DNA of 64,000 nt. It comes from Pseudorhizobium banfieldiae. GTDB taxonomy: Bacteria; Pseudomonadota; Alphaproteobacteria; Rhizobiales; Rhizobiaceae. Within the stretch, counting starts at the first letter, position 1. Each line of letters begins with the position of its first letter. Both the position numbers and the translations under genes were made by a program. The notes under the pieces were generated by a model. That model was not told the origin of the DNA. It saw only the letters and a program-made list of their open reading frames with translations, and did no database searches. Shown one piece after another: positions 25,929 through 35,773 of this stretch. The stretch covers positions 1,178,001 through 1,242,000 of the forward strand of contig NZ_FO082820.1 in NCBI RefSeq assembly GCF_000967425.1. Reading direction: 5' to 3'.

Positions 25929-26975
25929 GTGATCAGAATATCTCTTGATGTTATGGGAGGCGATTTCGGCCCCGAAGTCGTCATCGCCGGTGCAGCCAAG
26001 GCATTGGAGCGGCATCCCGACGTCACGTTCGTCCTCTTCGGGCTCAAGGAGGATTGCGAGCCCCATCTCCAGAAATACCCCAAGCTGCGCGAACGCTCGG
26101 TCTTCCACGAGTGCGAACTCGCGGTCGGCATGGACGAGAAGCCGAGCCAGGCCCTGCGCCGCGGCCGCTATGTCTCGACCATGTGGCGGGCCATTGAGGC
26201 GGTAAAGCGTGACGAGGCGGACGTTGCCGTCTCCGCCGGCAATACCGGTGCGCTGATGGCGATGGCAAAGTTCTGTCTCCGGACCATGGCGCATGTCGAG
26301 CGCCCGGCGATCGCCGGCATCTGGCCGACCCTGAAGGGTGAGAGCATCGTCCTCGATATCGGCGCGACGATCGGCGCGGATGCCCAGCAGTTGATGGATT
26401 TCGCGCTGATGGGCGGCGCGATGGCGCGCGCGCTTTTTGAAACGGATCGACCGACTGTCGGCCTCCTCAATGTCGGCGTCGAGGAAGTCAAGGGTCTCGA
26501 GGAAGTCAAGGAAGCGGGCCGGCTGATCCGCGAGGCGAACCTTCCCACCATCGCCTATCACGGTTTCGTCGAGGGAGACGATATCGGTAAGGGAACGGTG
26601 GATGTCGTCGTGACAGAGGGCTTTACCGGCAACATCGCCCTGAAGACAGCCGAAGGAACGGCCCGTCAGATATCGCAGCTGCTTCGCGACGCGATGTCCC
26701 GGACGTTCCTCGCCAAGATGGGATACCTGTTGGCGAAGGGCGCATTCGACCTGCTGCGTGAGAAGATGGATCCTCGCAAGGTCAATGGCGGCGTGTTCCT
26801 GGGCCTCAACGGCATCGTCATCAAGAGCCATGGCAGCACCGACCCCGAAGGGTTCGCGGCGGCCATCGACGTCGGCTACGACATGGCCCGCAACCGGCTG
26901 ACCGAGAAGATCGCCGAGGATTTGAGAATTTATCACGCCCGCCACCAGCCGCCGGCTGGTCCCGAGGCTGCCTGA
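25929..26975 (+). CDS. plsX: Phosphate acyltransferase PlsX
   Basis: A 348-aa peripheral membrane enzyme turning acyl-ACP plus phosphate into acyl-phosphate, the first step of phospholipid acyl transfer with PlsY. It begins (GTG start at 25929) [20 protein letters not shown], the PlsX signature. Further marks are [28 protein letters not shown] and [20 protein letters not shown]. Followed 18 bases later by fabH, the usual partner, so lipid and fatty-acid synthesis are coupled. Confidence 0.95.
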   Translation: MIRISLDVMGGDFGPEVVIAGAAKALERHPDVTFVLFGLKEDCEPHLQKYPKLRERSVFHECELAVGMDEKPSQALRRGRYVSTMWRAIEAVKRDEADVAVSAGNTGALMAMAKFCLRTMAHVERPAIAGIWPTLKGESIVLDIGATIGADAQQLMDFALMGGAMARALFETDRPTVGLLNVGVEEVKGLEEVKEAGRLIREANLPTIAYHGFVEGDDIGKGTVDVVVTEGFTGNIALKTAEGTARQISQLLRDAMSRTFLAKMGYLLAKGAFDLLREKMDPRKVNGGVFLGLNGIVIKSHGSTDPEGFAAAIDVGYDMARNRLTEKIAEDLRIYHARHQPPAGPEAA

Positions 26976-26993
26976 CGACAGGATGACAACAGC

Positions 26994-27965
26994 ATGATCC
27001 GTTCAGTGGTTCGCGGCTATGGTGCCGCACTGCCCAAGCGCGCGGTGGCAAATCGTGAACTGGAAGGTGTCGTCGAGACATCCGATGAATGGATCGTCCA
27101 GCGGACGGGTATTCGCCAGCGCTACATCGCAGGAGAAGGGGAGACGACGGCGTCGCTGGGCGAGGCGGCTGCGCGTGCTGCTCTCGACAAGGCCGCCCTG
27201 GCACCAGCCGATATCGACCTGATCATCGTCGCCACGTCGACGCCCGACAACACGTTCCCGGCGACGGCCGTGAATATCCAGAACCGCCTGGGCATGACGC
27301 ACGGCTTCGCCTTCGACATGCAGGCCGTCTGTTCAGGCTTCGTCTACGCCATGGCGACGGCAGACATGTACATCCGGGGCGGCATGGCGAAGCGCGTGCT
27401 CGTGATCGGTGCCGAAACCTTCTCCCGAATTCTTGACTGGAAGGACCGCACCACCTGCGTTCTCTTCGGTGACGGCGCCGGCGCGCTGGTTCTCGAGGCG
27501 GCGGAAGGCGAGGGCACAATAGCCGACCGGGGGGTGCTGACGTCCCACCTGCGATCCGACGGCACCCACAAGGAGAAGCTCTACGTGGATGGCGGCCCTT
27601 CGACGACGGGCACGGTCGGGCATCTTCGCATGGAGGGCCGCGAGGTCTTCAAGCATGCGGTCGGCATGATCACCGACGTCATCGAGGCGGCCTTCGAGGC
27701 GACGGGGACCACTGCCGAAGACCTGGACTGGCTTGTGCCGCATCAGGCAAACCGGCGCATCATCGACGGCTCCGCGAAGAAGCTCGGAATTCCCTCCGAG
27801 AAGGTCGTGGTGACTGTCGATCTGCATGGCAACACGTCGGCCGCGTCCATACCGCTGGCGCTCTCCGTCGCGCTCGATGACGGCCGCATCAAGCAGGGCG
27901 ATCTGGTCATGCTGGAAGCCATGGGCGGCGGCTTCACCTGGGGCGCCGTTCTCGTTCGCTGGTAG
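26994..27965 (+). CDS. fabH: Beta-ketoacyl-ACP synthase III
   Basis: A 323-aa thiolase-fold enzyme that condenses acetyl-CoA with malonyl-ACP to start fatty-acid synthesis. The catalytic triad is visible: Cys113 in [13 protein letters not shown], His in [13 protein letters not shown] and Asn in [14 protein letters not shown]-terminal [20 protein letters not shown] and [20 protein letters not shown] are standard. Full length. Transcription probably continues from plsX; ihfA has its own promoter downstream. Confidence 0.96.
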   Translation: MIRSVVRGYGAALPKRAVANRELEGVVETSDEWIVQRTGIRQRYIAGEGETTASLGEAAARAALDKAALAPADIDLIIVATSTPDNTFPATAVNIQNRLGMTHGFAFDMQAVCSGFVYAMATADMYIRGGMAKRVLVIGAETFSRILDWKDRTTCVLFGDGAGALVLEAAEGEGTIADRGVLTSHLRSDGTHKEKLYVDGGPSTTGTVGHLRMEGREVFKHAVGMITDVIEAAFEATGTTAEDLDWLVPHQANRRIIDGSAKKLGIPSEKVVVTVDLHGNTSAASIPLALSVALDDGRIKQGDLVMLEAMGGGFTWGAVLVRW

Positions 27966-28026
27966 CCTCCAACGGCCCTGTCTCCTTTCAGGACATTTGC
28001 CGAAGCTGCTGATTTTACAGTAGTGC

Positions 28027-28055
28027 TTGACCCTGCGGCCTAAGCAAAATACTCT
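28027..28055 (+). promoter_or_regulatory. Promoter of ihfA
   Basis: TTGACC (28027-28032; with a preceding C giving CTTGAC) and TACTCT (28050-28055) are separated by 17 bases, 39 bases before the ihfA start. Confidence 0.6.
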
Positions 28056-28093
28056 CGCACGGCTTTCAGACGACAGTGGACTGGGCGGGGATC

Positions 28094-28432
28094 ATGGCCG
28101 GAAAAACAGTGACACGGGCGGATCTGGCGGAATCGGTTTTCCGCAAGGTGGGTCTTTCGCGAACCGAGTCCGCCGAACTGGTGGAAACCATCATCGACGA
28201 GATCTGCAATGCCATCGTCCGCGGCGAGACGGTGAAGCTCTCCTCCTTCGCTACCTTCCAGATCCGGTCGAAGAACGAGCGGATCGGCCGCAATCCGAAG
28301 ACGGGCGAGGAAGTTCCGATCTCTCCGCGCCGGGTGATGACCTTCAAGGCCTCCAATGTCCTCAAGCAGCGTATCCTGCGCGCCCATAACATGCGAAAGC
28401 TGAAGCAGAAGCCGCCAGTGCCGGCCGCCTGA
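28094..28432 (+). CDS. ihfA: Integration host factor alpha subunit
   Basis: A 112-aa DNA-bending protein of the HU/IHF family that works as a heterodimer with IhfB. The dimerisation helices ([20 protein letters not shown]) and the beta-arm region with [20 protein letters not shown], including the intercalating proline arm GRNPKTGE, are complete. The start ATG at 28094 follows GGCGGGG; a GTG 18 bases upstream is less likely. It lies upstream of a merR gene, an order conserved in alphaproteobacteria. Confidence 0.94.
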   Translation: MAGKTVTRADLAESVFRKVGLSRTESAELVETIIDEICNAIVRGETVKLSSFATFQIRSKNERIGRNPKTGEEVPISPRRVMTFKASNVLKQRILRAHNMRKLKQKPPVPAA

Positions 28433-28573
28433 GCAATTCAGCTGTTCAAATCCTCCACGCCTGCTTGAATTCCGCCCTATAGAGGGCTGAAATGTCGACG
28501 ATTCGTGACTTGGTCATTCGATGACACGTCGCGGGTTCTGCGCGGGCATCATGCTCGCTTGTGGGAGATTGAC

Positions 28574-29110
28574 GTGGACAAAAGCCCGGACGCTTTCCGC
28601 ACCATCAGCGAGGTTGCCGAGGATCTCGACCTGCCACAGCATGTGCTGAGGTTCTGGGAGACGCGCTTCCCGCAGATCAAGCCGATGAAGAGAGGAGGCG
28701 GGCGTCGCTATTACCGGCCGGAAGATGTCGACCTGCTGAAGGGTATCCGCCATCTGCTCTATGATCACGGCTATACCATCAAGGGCGTCCAGAAGCTCCT
28801 GAGGACCAATGGCAACAAGTTCGTTTCCGCCATCGCCTCCGGTGATCTTGCGGCAATGGATGCGATCGTGGCCGCCAGCAACGACAAGCATGTCGAGCCC
28901 AAAGTCAGCAATTCGGAGGAGGATCAGCTTGTCGGCCGACCAAAGGCCAAGCCGAGCGGCCGCTTCTTCGGCTTCGGAGCGGCCGGTGAGGGCGACATGC
29001 CCGAGGTTGCGATCGGCAAGGCTAGCATCGCCAAGGAAGACCGGGCGCTGTTGCAGGAGGCGCTTTTCGACCTGCTGGAGTGCAAGCGCCTGCTCGACCA
29101 GGTGCGCTGA
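28574..29110 (+). CDS. MerR-family transcriptional regulator, 178 aa
   Basis: The N-terminal winged-helix domain (about 8-80) reads [20 protein letters not shown] then [20 protein letters not shown] with the MerR recognition and wing motif. The C-terminal part lacks metal-binding cysteines in a MerR-like arrangement and ends in a helix [20 protein letters not shown]. This is the conserved MerR protein found after ihfA in Rhizobiales; its effector is unknown. Start chosen at GTG 28574 ([10 protein letters not shown]), supported by GGGAG 8 bases upstream; a longer frame to 28505 has no such site. Confidence 0.85.
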   Translation: MDKSPDAFRTISEVAEDLDLPQHVLRFWETRFPQIKPMKRGGGRRYYRPEDVDLLKGIRHLLYDHGYTIKGVQKLLRTNGNKFVSAIASGDLAAMDAIVAASNDKHVEPKVSNSEEDQLVGRPKAKPSGRFFGFGAAGEGDMPEVAIGKASIAKEDRALLQEALFDLLECKRLLDQVR

Positions 29111-29231
29111 AGGTCCCAGTCCTCCGGCGCGTCTTCGCTTCCGAAGCACGAAAATATGTTCGTTCACCTCTGGTTCAGGCACTTTGCCGGACCATTTCCT
29201 CTGGAAGGGACAAGAAAAGAGGTGAGGAAAC

Positions 29232-29645
29232 ATGAAAAAGCTCGCAGTCATTTTCGTTTCGCTGGTCACGGCCGTGTCCGGCATCACGCCTGCGCAGGCA
29301 TTTCCCTCGGCCCCCACCGTCAAGGTTGAGGTAGCCAAGGACGTTCAGCAGGTCAGGCATCGCGGTCACCGGTACAGACACTGGCGGGGAGATCGGTACT
29401 ATGGTCCTCGCTACTACGGCCACAGGCACTACCGTCACCGTCGCGGCAATGCCGGCGCAATCATAGGTGGCCTTGCGGCAGGGGCCATTATCGGCGGCGC
29501 ACTGGCGGCCCAGCAGCCGCGCTACTACCGCGGTGGCAATGCGCATGTGCAGTGGTGCCACGCGCGTTACCGCTCCTACAGGGCCTATGACAACACCTTC
29601 CAGCCCTACAACGGCCCGCGCCGGCAGTGCCGCTCGCCCTATTGA
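29232..29645 (+). CDS. BA14K family secreted protein, 137 aa
   Basis: The signal peptide [23 protein letters not shown] is followed by a basic, His/Tyr/Arg-rich segment (about 42-75), a Gly/Ala hydrophobic segment [20 protein letters not shown] (about 76-95), and the C-terminal BA14K motif [20 protein letters not shown] then GPRRQC. The Brucella 14-kDa homologue is an immunoreactive lectin-like protein needed for smooth LPS. Here a cell-envelope role is likely. RBS GAGGTGAGGAAAC precedes the ATG. Confidence 0.85.
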   Translation: MKKLAVIFVSLVTAVSGITPAQAFPSAPTVKVEVAKDVQQVRHRGHRYRHWRGDRYYGPRYYGHRHYRHRRGNAGAIIGGLAAGAIIGGALAAQQPRYYRGGNAHVQWCHARYRSYRAYDNTFQPYNGPRRQCRSPY

Positions 29646-29678
29646 CGACGCGGTAAAATGGCCAAGAAAGGCCTGAAA

Positions 29679-29711
29679 ATCGGCGGCCGGGCATCCTGCC
29701 CCGCCGCCGAT
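29679..29711 (+). terminator. Probable terminator hairpin after the BA14K gene
   Basis: ATCGGCGGC pairs with GCCGCCGAT, with an inner GGGC/GCCC stem. There is no strong T-run after it. Confidence 0.5.
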
Positions 29712-29795
29712 GTAAATCTTCGTAAACAAAGTCTTCCTAGGCTGGGAACTGGTGGGGTCGATGCGCCGTTGTGGCGACTGAGACGGAGGGAAGAC

Positions 29796-29990
29796 ATGAT
29801 CTGGAAGATTCTTAGGGAAGTGCTGTCGTACGATAACCAGCAGGCCACGGGGACCTATGCGGACGGCTTCTATCACGTACTGGCCAAGAGAGATCTCGTC
29901 CACGAACGCGACCGCAATTTCCGCGAGTCCTACGGCCGCGACTATTCGATCGGCCGCGAGCTCGACACGGCTCAACAGCTCCTTGCTTGA
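29796..29990 (+). CDS. Small hypothetical protein, 64 aa
   Basis: MIWKILREVLSYDNQQATGT is followed by a hydrophilic, Tyr/Arg/Asp-rich sequence (RDRNFRESYGRDYSIGRELD). GGAGGGAAGAC 5-6 bases before the ATG is a strong ribosome site, and the codon use is like neighbours. No signal peptide or known domain. Function unknown. Confidence 0.55.
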   Translation: MIWKILREVLSYDNQQATGTYADGFYHVLAKRDLVHERDRNFRESYGRDYSIGRELDTAQQLLA

Positions 29991-30083
29991 CATCGGCGTC
30001 TACTGAGCGATGAGCAGGCTGCGATTTTTCGCTTGCGCCCGTCCTGCCGAATGACTAGGGAAATCCTGCTCGAAAGAGCGTGA

Positions 30084-30157
<74 letters not shown>

Positions 30158-30197
30158 GATTTTCGACAGGTAGTCCGCAAGGCAATCCCTATCTCTG

Positions 30198-30229
30198 AAC
30201 GCCAGCTCCGACTGCGAGCTGGCGTTTTT
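30198..30229 (+). terminator. Terminator after tRNA-Pro
   Basis: An 11-bp stem AACGCCAGCTC / GAGCTGGCGTT with a 7-base loop and T5, 41 bases after the tRNA end. Confidence 0.85.
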
Positions 30230-30385
30230 GATTCTGAGGTTCACAGCCGCGGAAGACCGTCCCATCACCCCAGAGCGTAGAAAAAGCCGGCGGGGTTTGA
30301 TCCAGATTAAGCAAATACATTCAAATAACCCTATCCTTCCCTGACCGGTCGATTCCCTTGGGCCGCGAAATTGGAGAACTGGATA

Positions 30386-31480
30386 GTGATAGAGACGCTG
30401 ATAGACCGGATAGGCACGTCGGATCTTTTGCTCCTGGGAGGAATCTCGGTGGGCTTCCTGTTCGGCGCTTTCGCGCAGCAAAGCCGTTTCTGCCTGCGCT
30501 CGGCCGTCACCGAGTTTCGTCGCCGCGAGCCGGGTAACAAGCTTGCCGTCTGGCTATTCGCCTTCTCGGTGGCTCTTGCCGGCGTCCAGGTGGCGATCAT
30601 GGCCGGATGGCTGGATGTCTCCCAATCGCGGATGATCGCCGCGACGGGCAGCATGTCGGGAGCGGCGATCGGCGGCATCCTGTTCGGGATCGGCATGATC
30701 TGCGCGCGTGGTTGCGCCACGCGGCTTCTGGTGCTGTCGGCGACCGGCAACCTGCGCGCGCTGCTGGCGGGGCTGGTCTTCGCCGTGGCGGCACAATCGG
30801 CCTATAACGGGCTGCTGGCGCCGCTGCGGGCGGAAATCTCGGGGTGGTGGTTGGTCGAGGGCGGCTCCAATCGCGAAATCCTTTCCCTGCTCGGGGGCGG
30901 CAATAGACTCGGCCTCGTGATTGGGCTCGCCTGGCTCGGTGCGGGCCTGGCCGTGGCTCTCTACAGCAAGGTGAGCCGGCGCGTCCTGATCGCTGCGGTC
31001 GGCGCCGGGCTCGCCATCCCGGCTGGCTGGATCTTCACCTATGCAGTTTCCCAGGCATCGTTTGACATCGTCTCCGTCGAATCGCTCACCTTCTCCGGAC
31101 CCTCGGCCGAGCTCCTGATGCTGACCGTCGCACCTTATGACAAGGCCCTCGACTTCGGGATCGGCATCATGCCCGGCGTGTTCCTCGGCTCGTTCACGGC
31201 AGCCTTCCTGACGGGAGAACTGAAGATTCAGGGTTTCGACAGCGGCCACACAATGCCACGCTACATCATCGGTGCGGTTCTCATGGGGTTCGGCGCGATG
31301 CTGGCCGGGGGCTGCGCGGTTGGTGCCGGCGTCACCGGCGGGTCGATACTGGCCGTCACCGCATGGACGACGCTGATCGGGATGTGGCTCGGCGCCATGG
31401 TCACCGACTGGGCCTTCGTTCGTTTCTGGGAAGAGCCCGAAGGATCGGTCTCCAGCATGGAACTGCGGCCGTCCTCCTGA
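30386..31480 (+). CDS. YeeE/YedE family transporter, thiosulfate (TsuA)-like, 364 aa
   Basis: An inner-membrane protein with about 9-10 hydrophobic segments and two pseudo-repeats. Conserved cysteines lie in GAFAQQSRFCLRSAVTEF, GIGMICARGCATRLLVLSA and AMLAGGCAVGAGVTGGS. These correspond to the Cys-bearing loops of the YeeE/TsuA thiosulfate channel family. The likely role is uptake of thiosulfate or a related sulfur compound. The GTG at 30386 has GGAGA 8 bases upstream; a TTG at 30371 gives a slightly longer frame. No TusA-like (YeeD) partner adjoins it. Confidence 0.82.
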   Translation: MIETLIDRIGTSDLLLLGGISVGFLFGAFAQQSRFCLRSAVTEFRRREPGNKLAVWLFAFSVALAGVQVAIMAGWLDVSQSRMIAATGSMSGAAIGGILFGIGMICARGCATRLLVLSATGNLRALLAGLVFAVAAQSAYNGLLAPLRAEISGWWLVEGGSNREILSLLGGGNRLGLVIGLAWLGAGLAVALYSKVSRRVLIAAVGAGLAIPAGWIFTYAVSQASFDIVSVESLTFSGPSAELLMLTVAPYDKALDFGIGIMPGVFLGSFTAAFLTGELKIQGFDSGHTMPRYIIGAVLMGFGAMLAGGCAVGAGVTGGSILAVTAWTTLIGMWLGAMVTDWAFVRFWEEPEGSVSSMELRPSS

Positions 31481-31588
31481 CGCCTCTCTGGCCTACGGGA
31501 ACATATCTCTCCCGCCGCCTGTTGTTTCCTGTCATGGAGTGCGCCATGGCGGCACGCGTCACGAGACGGATGATGAAAGGAGACCAGC

Positions 31589-32437
31589 GTGGAGAGGCGA
31601 CAGGAGATCGGGCATCAGGACCTTCTTGAGCGGCAGGCTCAGATTGCAAAGACACTGGGGGTCTCCAGGGATTTCGACGCTGCGGCCGAAGCTGAACGCC
31701 GCATTGCCTTTCTCGCGGATTATCTGAAGCAAAATGCGCTCCGCACGCTCGTATTGGGGATCAGCGGAGGCGTCGATTCCCTTGCTGCGGGCTTGCTTGC
31801 TCAACGGGCGGTCGAGCGGCTGCGAAAGGGTGGATCGGAAGCCGAGTTTATTGCTGTCCGCCTCCCTTACGGGAACCAGGCGGATGAAGCGGATGCCCGG
31901 AAGTGTCTGGAGGTCATTGGCCCCGACCGCGTGGGATCGATCGACATCCGGCCGGCGACCGACGCGATGATGGAGGAGGTCATGCGCGACGCAGCAGATC
32001 TGCTGGAAGGGGAGCGCTTTCACTTCCATCTCGGCAATATCAAGGCCCGCCAGCGAATGATCGCGCAATACGCGCTCGCCGGCGCCTCACGCGGCATCGT
32101 CATCGGCACGGATCATGCTGCCGAGGCACTCATGGGGTTCTACACGAAGTTCGGTGATGGCGCCGCCGACATCCTCCCGCTCGCGGGCCTCAACAAGCGG
32201 CGCGTTCGCGCTGTCGCGCGGCATCTCGGCGCTCCCGACGATCTCGTCGAGAAGGTACCGACCGCCGATCTCGAATCAGATGCGCCATTGAAGCCGGACG
32301 AGGCGGTCTATGGCGTCACCTATGAGGAGATCGACGACTTTCTTGAGGGCAAGTCGATCTCGGACGAATCGCTGGGGAAGATCCTCACCAGCCACCAGGT
32401 CTCTGCCCACAAGCGGGAACTGCCGGTGGTCCCGTGA
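31589..32437 (+). CDS. nadE: Ammonia-dependent NAD+ synthetase
   Basis: A 282-aa enzyme for the last step of NAD synthesis (nicotinate adenine dinucleotide to NAD+ with ATP and ammonia). The PP-loop LGISGGVDSLAAGLLAQ, the deamido-NAD segment LGNIKARQRMIAQYALAG, the ATP-binding GTDHAAEALMGFYTKFGDGA and LAGLNKRRVRAVARHLGAP are all clear. There is no N-terminal glutaminase domain. Rhizobia usually also carry the longer glutamine-dependent enzyme. GTG start at 31589 with AAAGGAG upstream. Confidence 0.94.
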   Translation: MERRQEIGHQDLLERQAQIAKTLGVSRDFDAAAEAERRIAFLADYLKQNALRTLVLGISGGVDSLAAGLLAQRAVERLRKGGSEAEFIAVRLPYGNQADEADARKCLEVIGPDRVGSIDIRPATDAMMEEVMRDAADLLEGERFHFHLGNIKARQRMIAQYALAGASRGIVIGTDHAAEALMGFYTKFGDGAADILPLAGLNKRRVRAVARHLGAPDDLVEKVPTADLESDAPLKPDEAVYGVTYEEIDDFLEGKSISDESLGKILTSHQVSAHKRELPVVP

Positions 32438-32461
32438 CCGCCGGCAGCAGTTAGCGCCGGA

Positions 32462-32956
32462 CTACCTCCGCAGGCCGAAGAAGAATCCGAGGATGGCGGC
32501 AATGCCGACTGCCTTCCACGGGCGCTCCCGGATGCGAAGCTCGACGTCATCCAGAGCATCCTGTGCGCGCGCCTTGGCGACGCGCGTCGTGCCGGAAGCC
32601 AGTGTCGTCACCGTTTCCCGCAGCCGTGCAACTTCCGCCTTCAGTGCATGGAGTTCCCCAGGATAAACCTGCGTGTCCTCTTCATCCGCCTTTTCGCGCG
32701 TGGCCTGCAAGGCTTCTTCCACGAGCGGGAACTGGTCGTTCAAAGCATCGGAACGCGCCGACAGCCTGTTACCTGGTGCCTTCCTTGCAATCCCGCCACG
32801 GCCGGCAACTGTCGTTTCGGTGACTGCGACCGGATCGGAGGCGGGGAAGGTATCCTCCAGCCCTTCGTCAAGCTCGCTCTTTCCTTCGCTCATACGCTGC
32901 CGGGCGCGCTCCTTCTTGACCGAGCGTACTGCGGGAGACTCGTCGTCCTGTGCCAT
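32462..32956 (-). CDS. DUF883/ElaB-like membrane-anchored protein, 164 aa
   Basis: A hydrophilic N-terminus (SVKKERARQRMSEGKSELDE), a helical, coiled-coil-like region with GELHALKAEVARLRETVTTL, and the end ERPWKAVGIAAILGFFFGLR, a single C-terminal membrane anchor followed by RR. This is the YqjD/ElaB (DUF883) arrangement; in E. coli such proteins bind ribosomes at the membrane in stationary phase. The role here is inferred only. Start at 32956 has GGAAGGAA upstream. Divergent from pstS. Confidence 0.75.
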   Translation of the reverse strand: MAQDDESPAVRSVKKERARQRMSEGKSELDEGLEDTFPASDPVAVTETTVAGRGGIARKAPGNRLSARSDALNDQFPLVEEALQATREKADEEDTQVYPGELHALKAEVARLRETVTTLASGTTRVAKARAQDALDDVELRIRERPWKAVGIAAILGFFFGLRR

Positions 32957-33135
32957 GTCTGTTCCTTCCGTTTTTCCGTGAAGAAAATTCCCAAGCCCTC
33001 CCGAAGTTCCACGGTCCGCGACAGAGGAGCCTTCCGCTGCGGCGGTGGGCCCTAGACCCATGCAGGTTGCCTTCGGCGCTTGGCCCGGGGGCGCGGAGGA
33101 GCAGGTGCAGAGTCCCGGACCGAACTGCTATATAA

Positions 33136-33166
33136 CTGTCACAAAACTGTAATGGGGCACCTATAG
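33136..33166 (+). promoter_or_regulatory. Pho box and -10 element of the pst operon
   Basis: CTGTCACAAAACTGTAAT (33136-33153) fits the PhoB-binding direct repeat CTGTCAT-N4-CTGTCAT closely. CTATAG (33161-33166) is a good -10 element placed 8 bases after the box. pstS starts 50 bases downstream. This predicts induction by phosphate starvation. Confidence 0.85.
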
Positions 33167-33215
33167 AGGGAAGCCGACGCCGAAGCGTCAATCCGAATTC
33201 TTAGGGAGAATTTCC

Positions 33216-34247
33216 ATGAAGAAGTACCTTGGAAGCTGCGCGGTCGTCGCACTCATGCTGGCTACCACGGGCGCTGCTGCTGCACGCGATCAGATCCAGA
33301 TCGCCGGCTCCTCGACCGTCCTGCCCTATGCCTCGATCGTTGCCGAAGCCTTCGGCGAAAACTTCGACCATCCGACCCCCGTCGTCGAATCCGGTGGCTC
33401 CGGCGCCGGCCGCAAGAAGCTCTGCGAAGGCGTTGGCGAGAACACCATCGACATCGCGAACTCCTCTTCGCGCATCAAGCAGTCGGACATCGACCTGTGC
33501 GCCCAGAACGGCGTGACCGAAATCCAGGAAGTCCGCATCGGCTACGACGGTATCGTCTTTGCTTCCGACATCAACGGGGCGGAATATGCCTTTACCCCGG
33601 CCGACTGGCACAATGCCCTTGCTGCCAAGGTCCTGAAGGACGGCCAGCTGGTCGACAATCCCTACAAGAACTGGAACGAGATTCGCGCCGACCTGCCGGC
33701 ACAGCCGATCCTCGCCTTCATCCCGGGCACCAAGCACGGTACCCGCGAAGTCTTCGATGAGAAGGTTATCGTCGACGGCTGCAAGGAAAACGGTGCCGAG
33801 GAAGCCCACAAGGCTGCCGGTGCTGAAGATGCGGCCAAGGCTTGCATGCAGCTCCGCACCGACGGTGTCTCCGTCGATATCGACGGCGACTACACCGAGA
33901 CCCTGTCGCGCATCGATGCCAACAAGAACGGTATCGGCGTGTTCGGCCTGTCCTTCTACCAGAACAACACCGATAAGCTTCGCGTCGCGACCATGAGCGG
34001 TATCGAGCCGTCGGTCGAGACCATCGCTTCCGGCGAGTATCCGGTATCGCGTCCGCTGTTCTTCTATGTGAAGAATGCCCACCTCGATGTCATTCCCGGC
34101 CTTCAGGAATATGTCGAGTTCTTCGTGTCGGACGACATGGCCGGCCCGAACGGTCCGCTGGCACAGTACGGTCTCGTCTCCGATCCGGAGCTTGCCAAGA
34201 CCCAAGAAGCGGTTAAGAACCGCACCCCGATGGGTCCGCTGAACTGA
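33216..34247 (+). CDS. pstS: Phosphate ABC transporter, substrate-binding protein
   Basis: A 343-aa periplasmic protein that captures inorganic phosphate for the PstCAB transporter. The signal peptide MKKYLGSCAVVALMLATTGA ends at AAA, and the mature part starts RDQIQIAGSSTVLPYASIVA, whose Ser/Thr bind phosphate. ESGGSGAGRKKLCEGVGENT supplies the second phosphate loop. It is the first gene of the pst operon under a Pho box. A hairpin at 34258 separates it from pstC. Confidence 0.95.
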   Translation: MKKYLGSCAVVALMLATTGAAAARDQIQIAGSSTVLPYASIVAEAFGENFDHPTPVVESGGSGAGRKKLCEGVGENTIDIANSSSRIKQSDIDLCAQNGVTEIQEVRIGYDGIVFASDINGAEYAFTPADWHNALAAKVLKDGQLVDNPYKNWNEIRADLPAQPILAFIPGTKHGTREVFDEKVIVDGCKENGAEEAHKAAGAEDAAKACMQLRTDGVSVDIDGDYTETLSRIDANKNGIGVFGLSFYQNNTDKLRVATMSGIEPSVETIASGEYPVSRPLFFYVKNAHLDVIPGLQEYVEFFVSDDMAGPNGPLAQYGLVSDPELAKTQEAVKNRTPMGPLN

Positions 34248-34257
34248 TCAGCGCCTT

Positions 34258-34284
34258 CTGGCGGCGCAATGAATGCGCCGCCAG
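34258..34284 (+). other. Intercistronic hairpin pstS-pstC
   Basis: A perfect 11-bp stem CTGGCGGCGCA / TGCGCCGCCAG with loop ATGAA, no T-run, in the 65-base gap after pstS. It can stabilise the pstS part of the mRNA or partially stop transcription, so binding protein exceeds the permease. Confidence 0.6.
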
Positions 34285-34312
34285 TGCTCCTTCGATCGAG
34301 GATCTCGGCTAG

Positions 34313-35773
34313 ATGAACGTTGGTAGCATTATCCTTGTCGTCCTCGTGCTGGCGGCAATCGGCTATGTCCTCGGCAGGCGCCGTGCGCTGGCCACATCAA
34401 CGGCAAGTGGTGTCCGGCTACATTCGCTTCCCGGCTACTACGGCCAGACGGTTGCTCTCTTCGTTGCCGTGCCCGCCCTTGTTGTTCTGGCTGCCTGGCT
34501 TTTCGTCCAGCCGATCGTGATCGAAAGCCGCGTCGACGGCATGATCCCCGATAGCGTGATCCCACAGGGTGGTGCGCGCAGCCTGGTCATGGCGGATGTG
34601 CGGCAGATCGCCGGTGGTCTCGATGCGGTTCTCGAACGCAATGCGCTGAACGAGGAAGCGCTCGTCAACGGCGAGGTCGACTTTTCCAATATCCGCGCAC
34701 GGCTCGCAGAGGTCGGTGTCGCAATTGGCAGCGATGCTCCACGGGAGGTGTTCGAGGCGGCCGTGAGCTATCGGCAGAGCGCCGGGTACGGCAGTATCGC
34801 CATGGCCCTTGTGGTGCTCGGGCTGGCTCTTGGGCTGGGAGCCTGGTCGATGTTGCGCATCCGGCCGAAGATGCGAGCGCGCAATGTCAGCGAGAACTTC
34901 GTTCTCACCCTGCTGATCGGCTCTTCGATGATCGCCATCCTGACGACGGCAGGCATCGTCTTTTCACTGGTGTTCGAGACCATCAACTTCTTCAAGATGT
35001 ATCCGGCATCGGAGTTCTTCTTCTCCACCGTCTGGAACCCGCAATTCCGGGGAGGGTCAGAACTCGGCATCCTGCCGCTGCTCTGGGGGACGCTCTATAT
35101 CTCGCTGGTGGCGCTCCTCGTCGCCGTGCCGATCGGGCTGATGATAGCGATCTACCTTGCCGATTACGCGGGATCGAAGCTGCGAAGCTTCGCCAAGCCG
35201 GCGATCGAGATCCTTGCCGGCATCCCGACCATTGTTTACGGCCTCTTTGCGCTTATTACGGTTGGACCGTTCCTTCGCGACTGGATCGCCCAACCCCTGG
35301 GCCTCGGAAACTCCTCGTCGTCCGTCCTGACTGCCGGCCTGGTCATGGGCGTCATGATCATCCCGTTCGTGAGCTCGCTTTCTGACGACATCATCAATGC
35401 CGTACCCCAGGCGATGCGCGACGGTTCCTACGCCCTGGGTGCGACCCAGTCGGAGACCATCAAGCAGGTGATTCTTCCCGCCGCACTTCCGGGCATCGTC
35501 GGCGCCATTCTCCTGGCCGCCAGCCGGGCGATCGGCGAGACGATGATCGTCGTGCTCGGCGCCGGTGCCGCGGCGAGGCTCGATCTCAATCCCTTCGAGG
35601 CGATGACGACCGTTACCGTCAAGATCGTCAGCCAGCTGACCGGCGACACCGAGTTTGCGAGCCCGGAAACCCTGGTCGCCTTCGCGCTCGGCCTTACCCT
35701 TTTCGTGATCACACTCGGGCTCAACGTGCTGGCCCTCTATGTCGTGCGCAAATATCGGGAGCAGTACGAATGA
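34313..35773 (+). CDS. pstC: Phosphate ABC transporter permease PstC
   Basis: A 486-aa inner-membrane permease. An N-terminal membrane segment and a roughly 120-residue periplasmic extension precede the canonical core (about 200-480) with TLYISLVALLVAVPIGLMIA, EILAGIPTIVYGLFALITVG and the EAA-loop region ALGATQSETIKQVILPAALP. It is longer than E. coli PstC (about 319 aa), a feature of alphaproteobacterial homologues. Its stop overlaps the pstA start by four bases (ATGA). Confidence 0.95.
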   Translation: MNVGSIILVVLVLAAIGYVLGRRRALATSTASGVRLHSLPGYYGQTVALFVAVPALVVLAAWLFVQPIVIESRVDGMIPDSVIPQGGARSLVMADVRQIAGGLDAVLERNALNEEALVNGEVDFSNIRARLAEVGVAIGSDAPREVFEAAVSYRQSAGYGSIAMALVVLGLALGLGAWSMLRIRPKMRARNVSENFVLTLLIGSSMIAILTTAGIVFSLVFETINFFKMYPASEFFFSTVWNPQFRGGSELGILPLLWGTLYISLVALLVAVPIGLMIAIYLADYAGSKLRSFAKPAIEILAGIPTIVYGLFALITVGPFLRDWIAQPLGLGNSSSSVLTAGLVMGVMIIPFVSSLSDDIINAVPQAMRDGSYALGATQSETIKQVILPAALPGIVGAILLAASRAIGETMIVVLGAGAAARLDLNPFEAMTTVTVKIVSQLTGDTEFASPETLVAFALGLTLFVITLGLNVLALYVVRKYREQYE

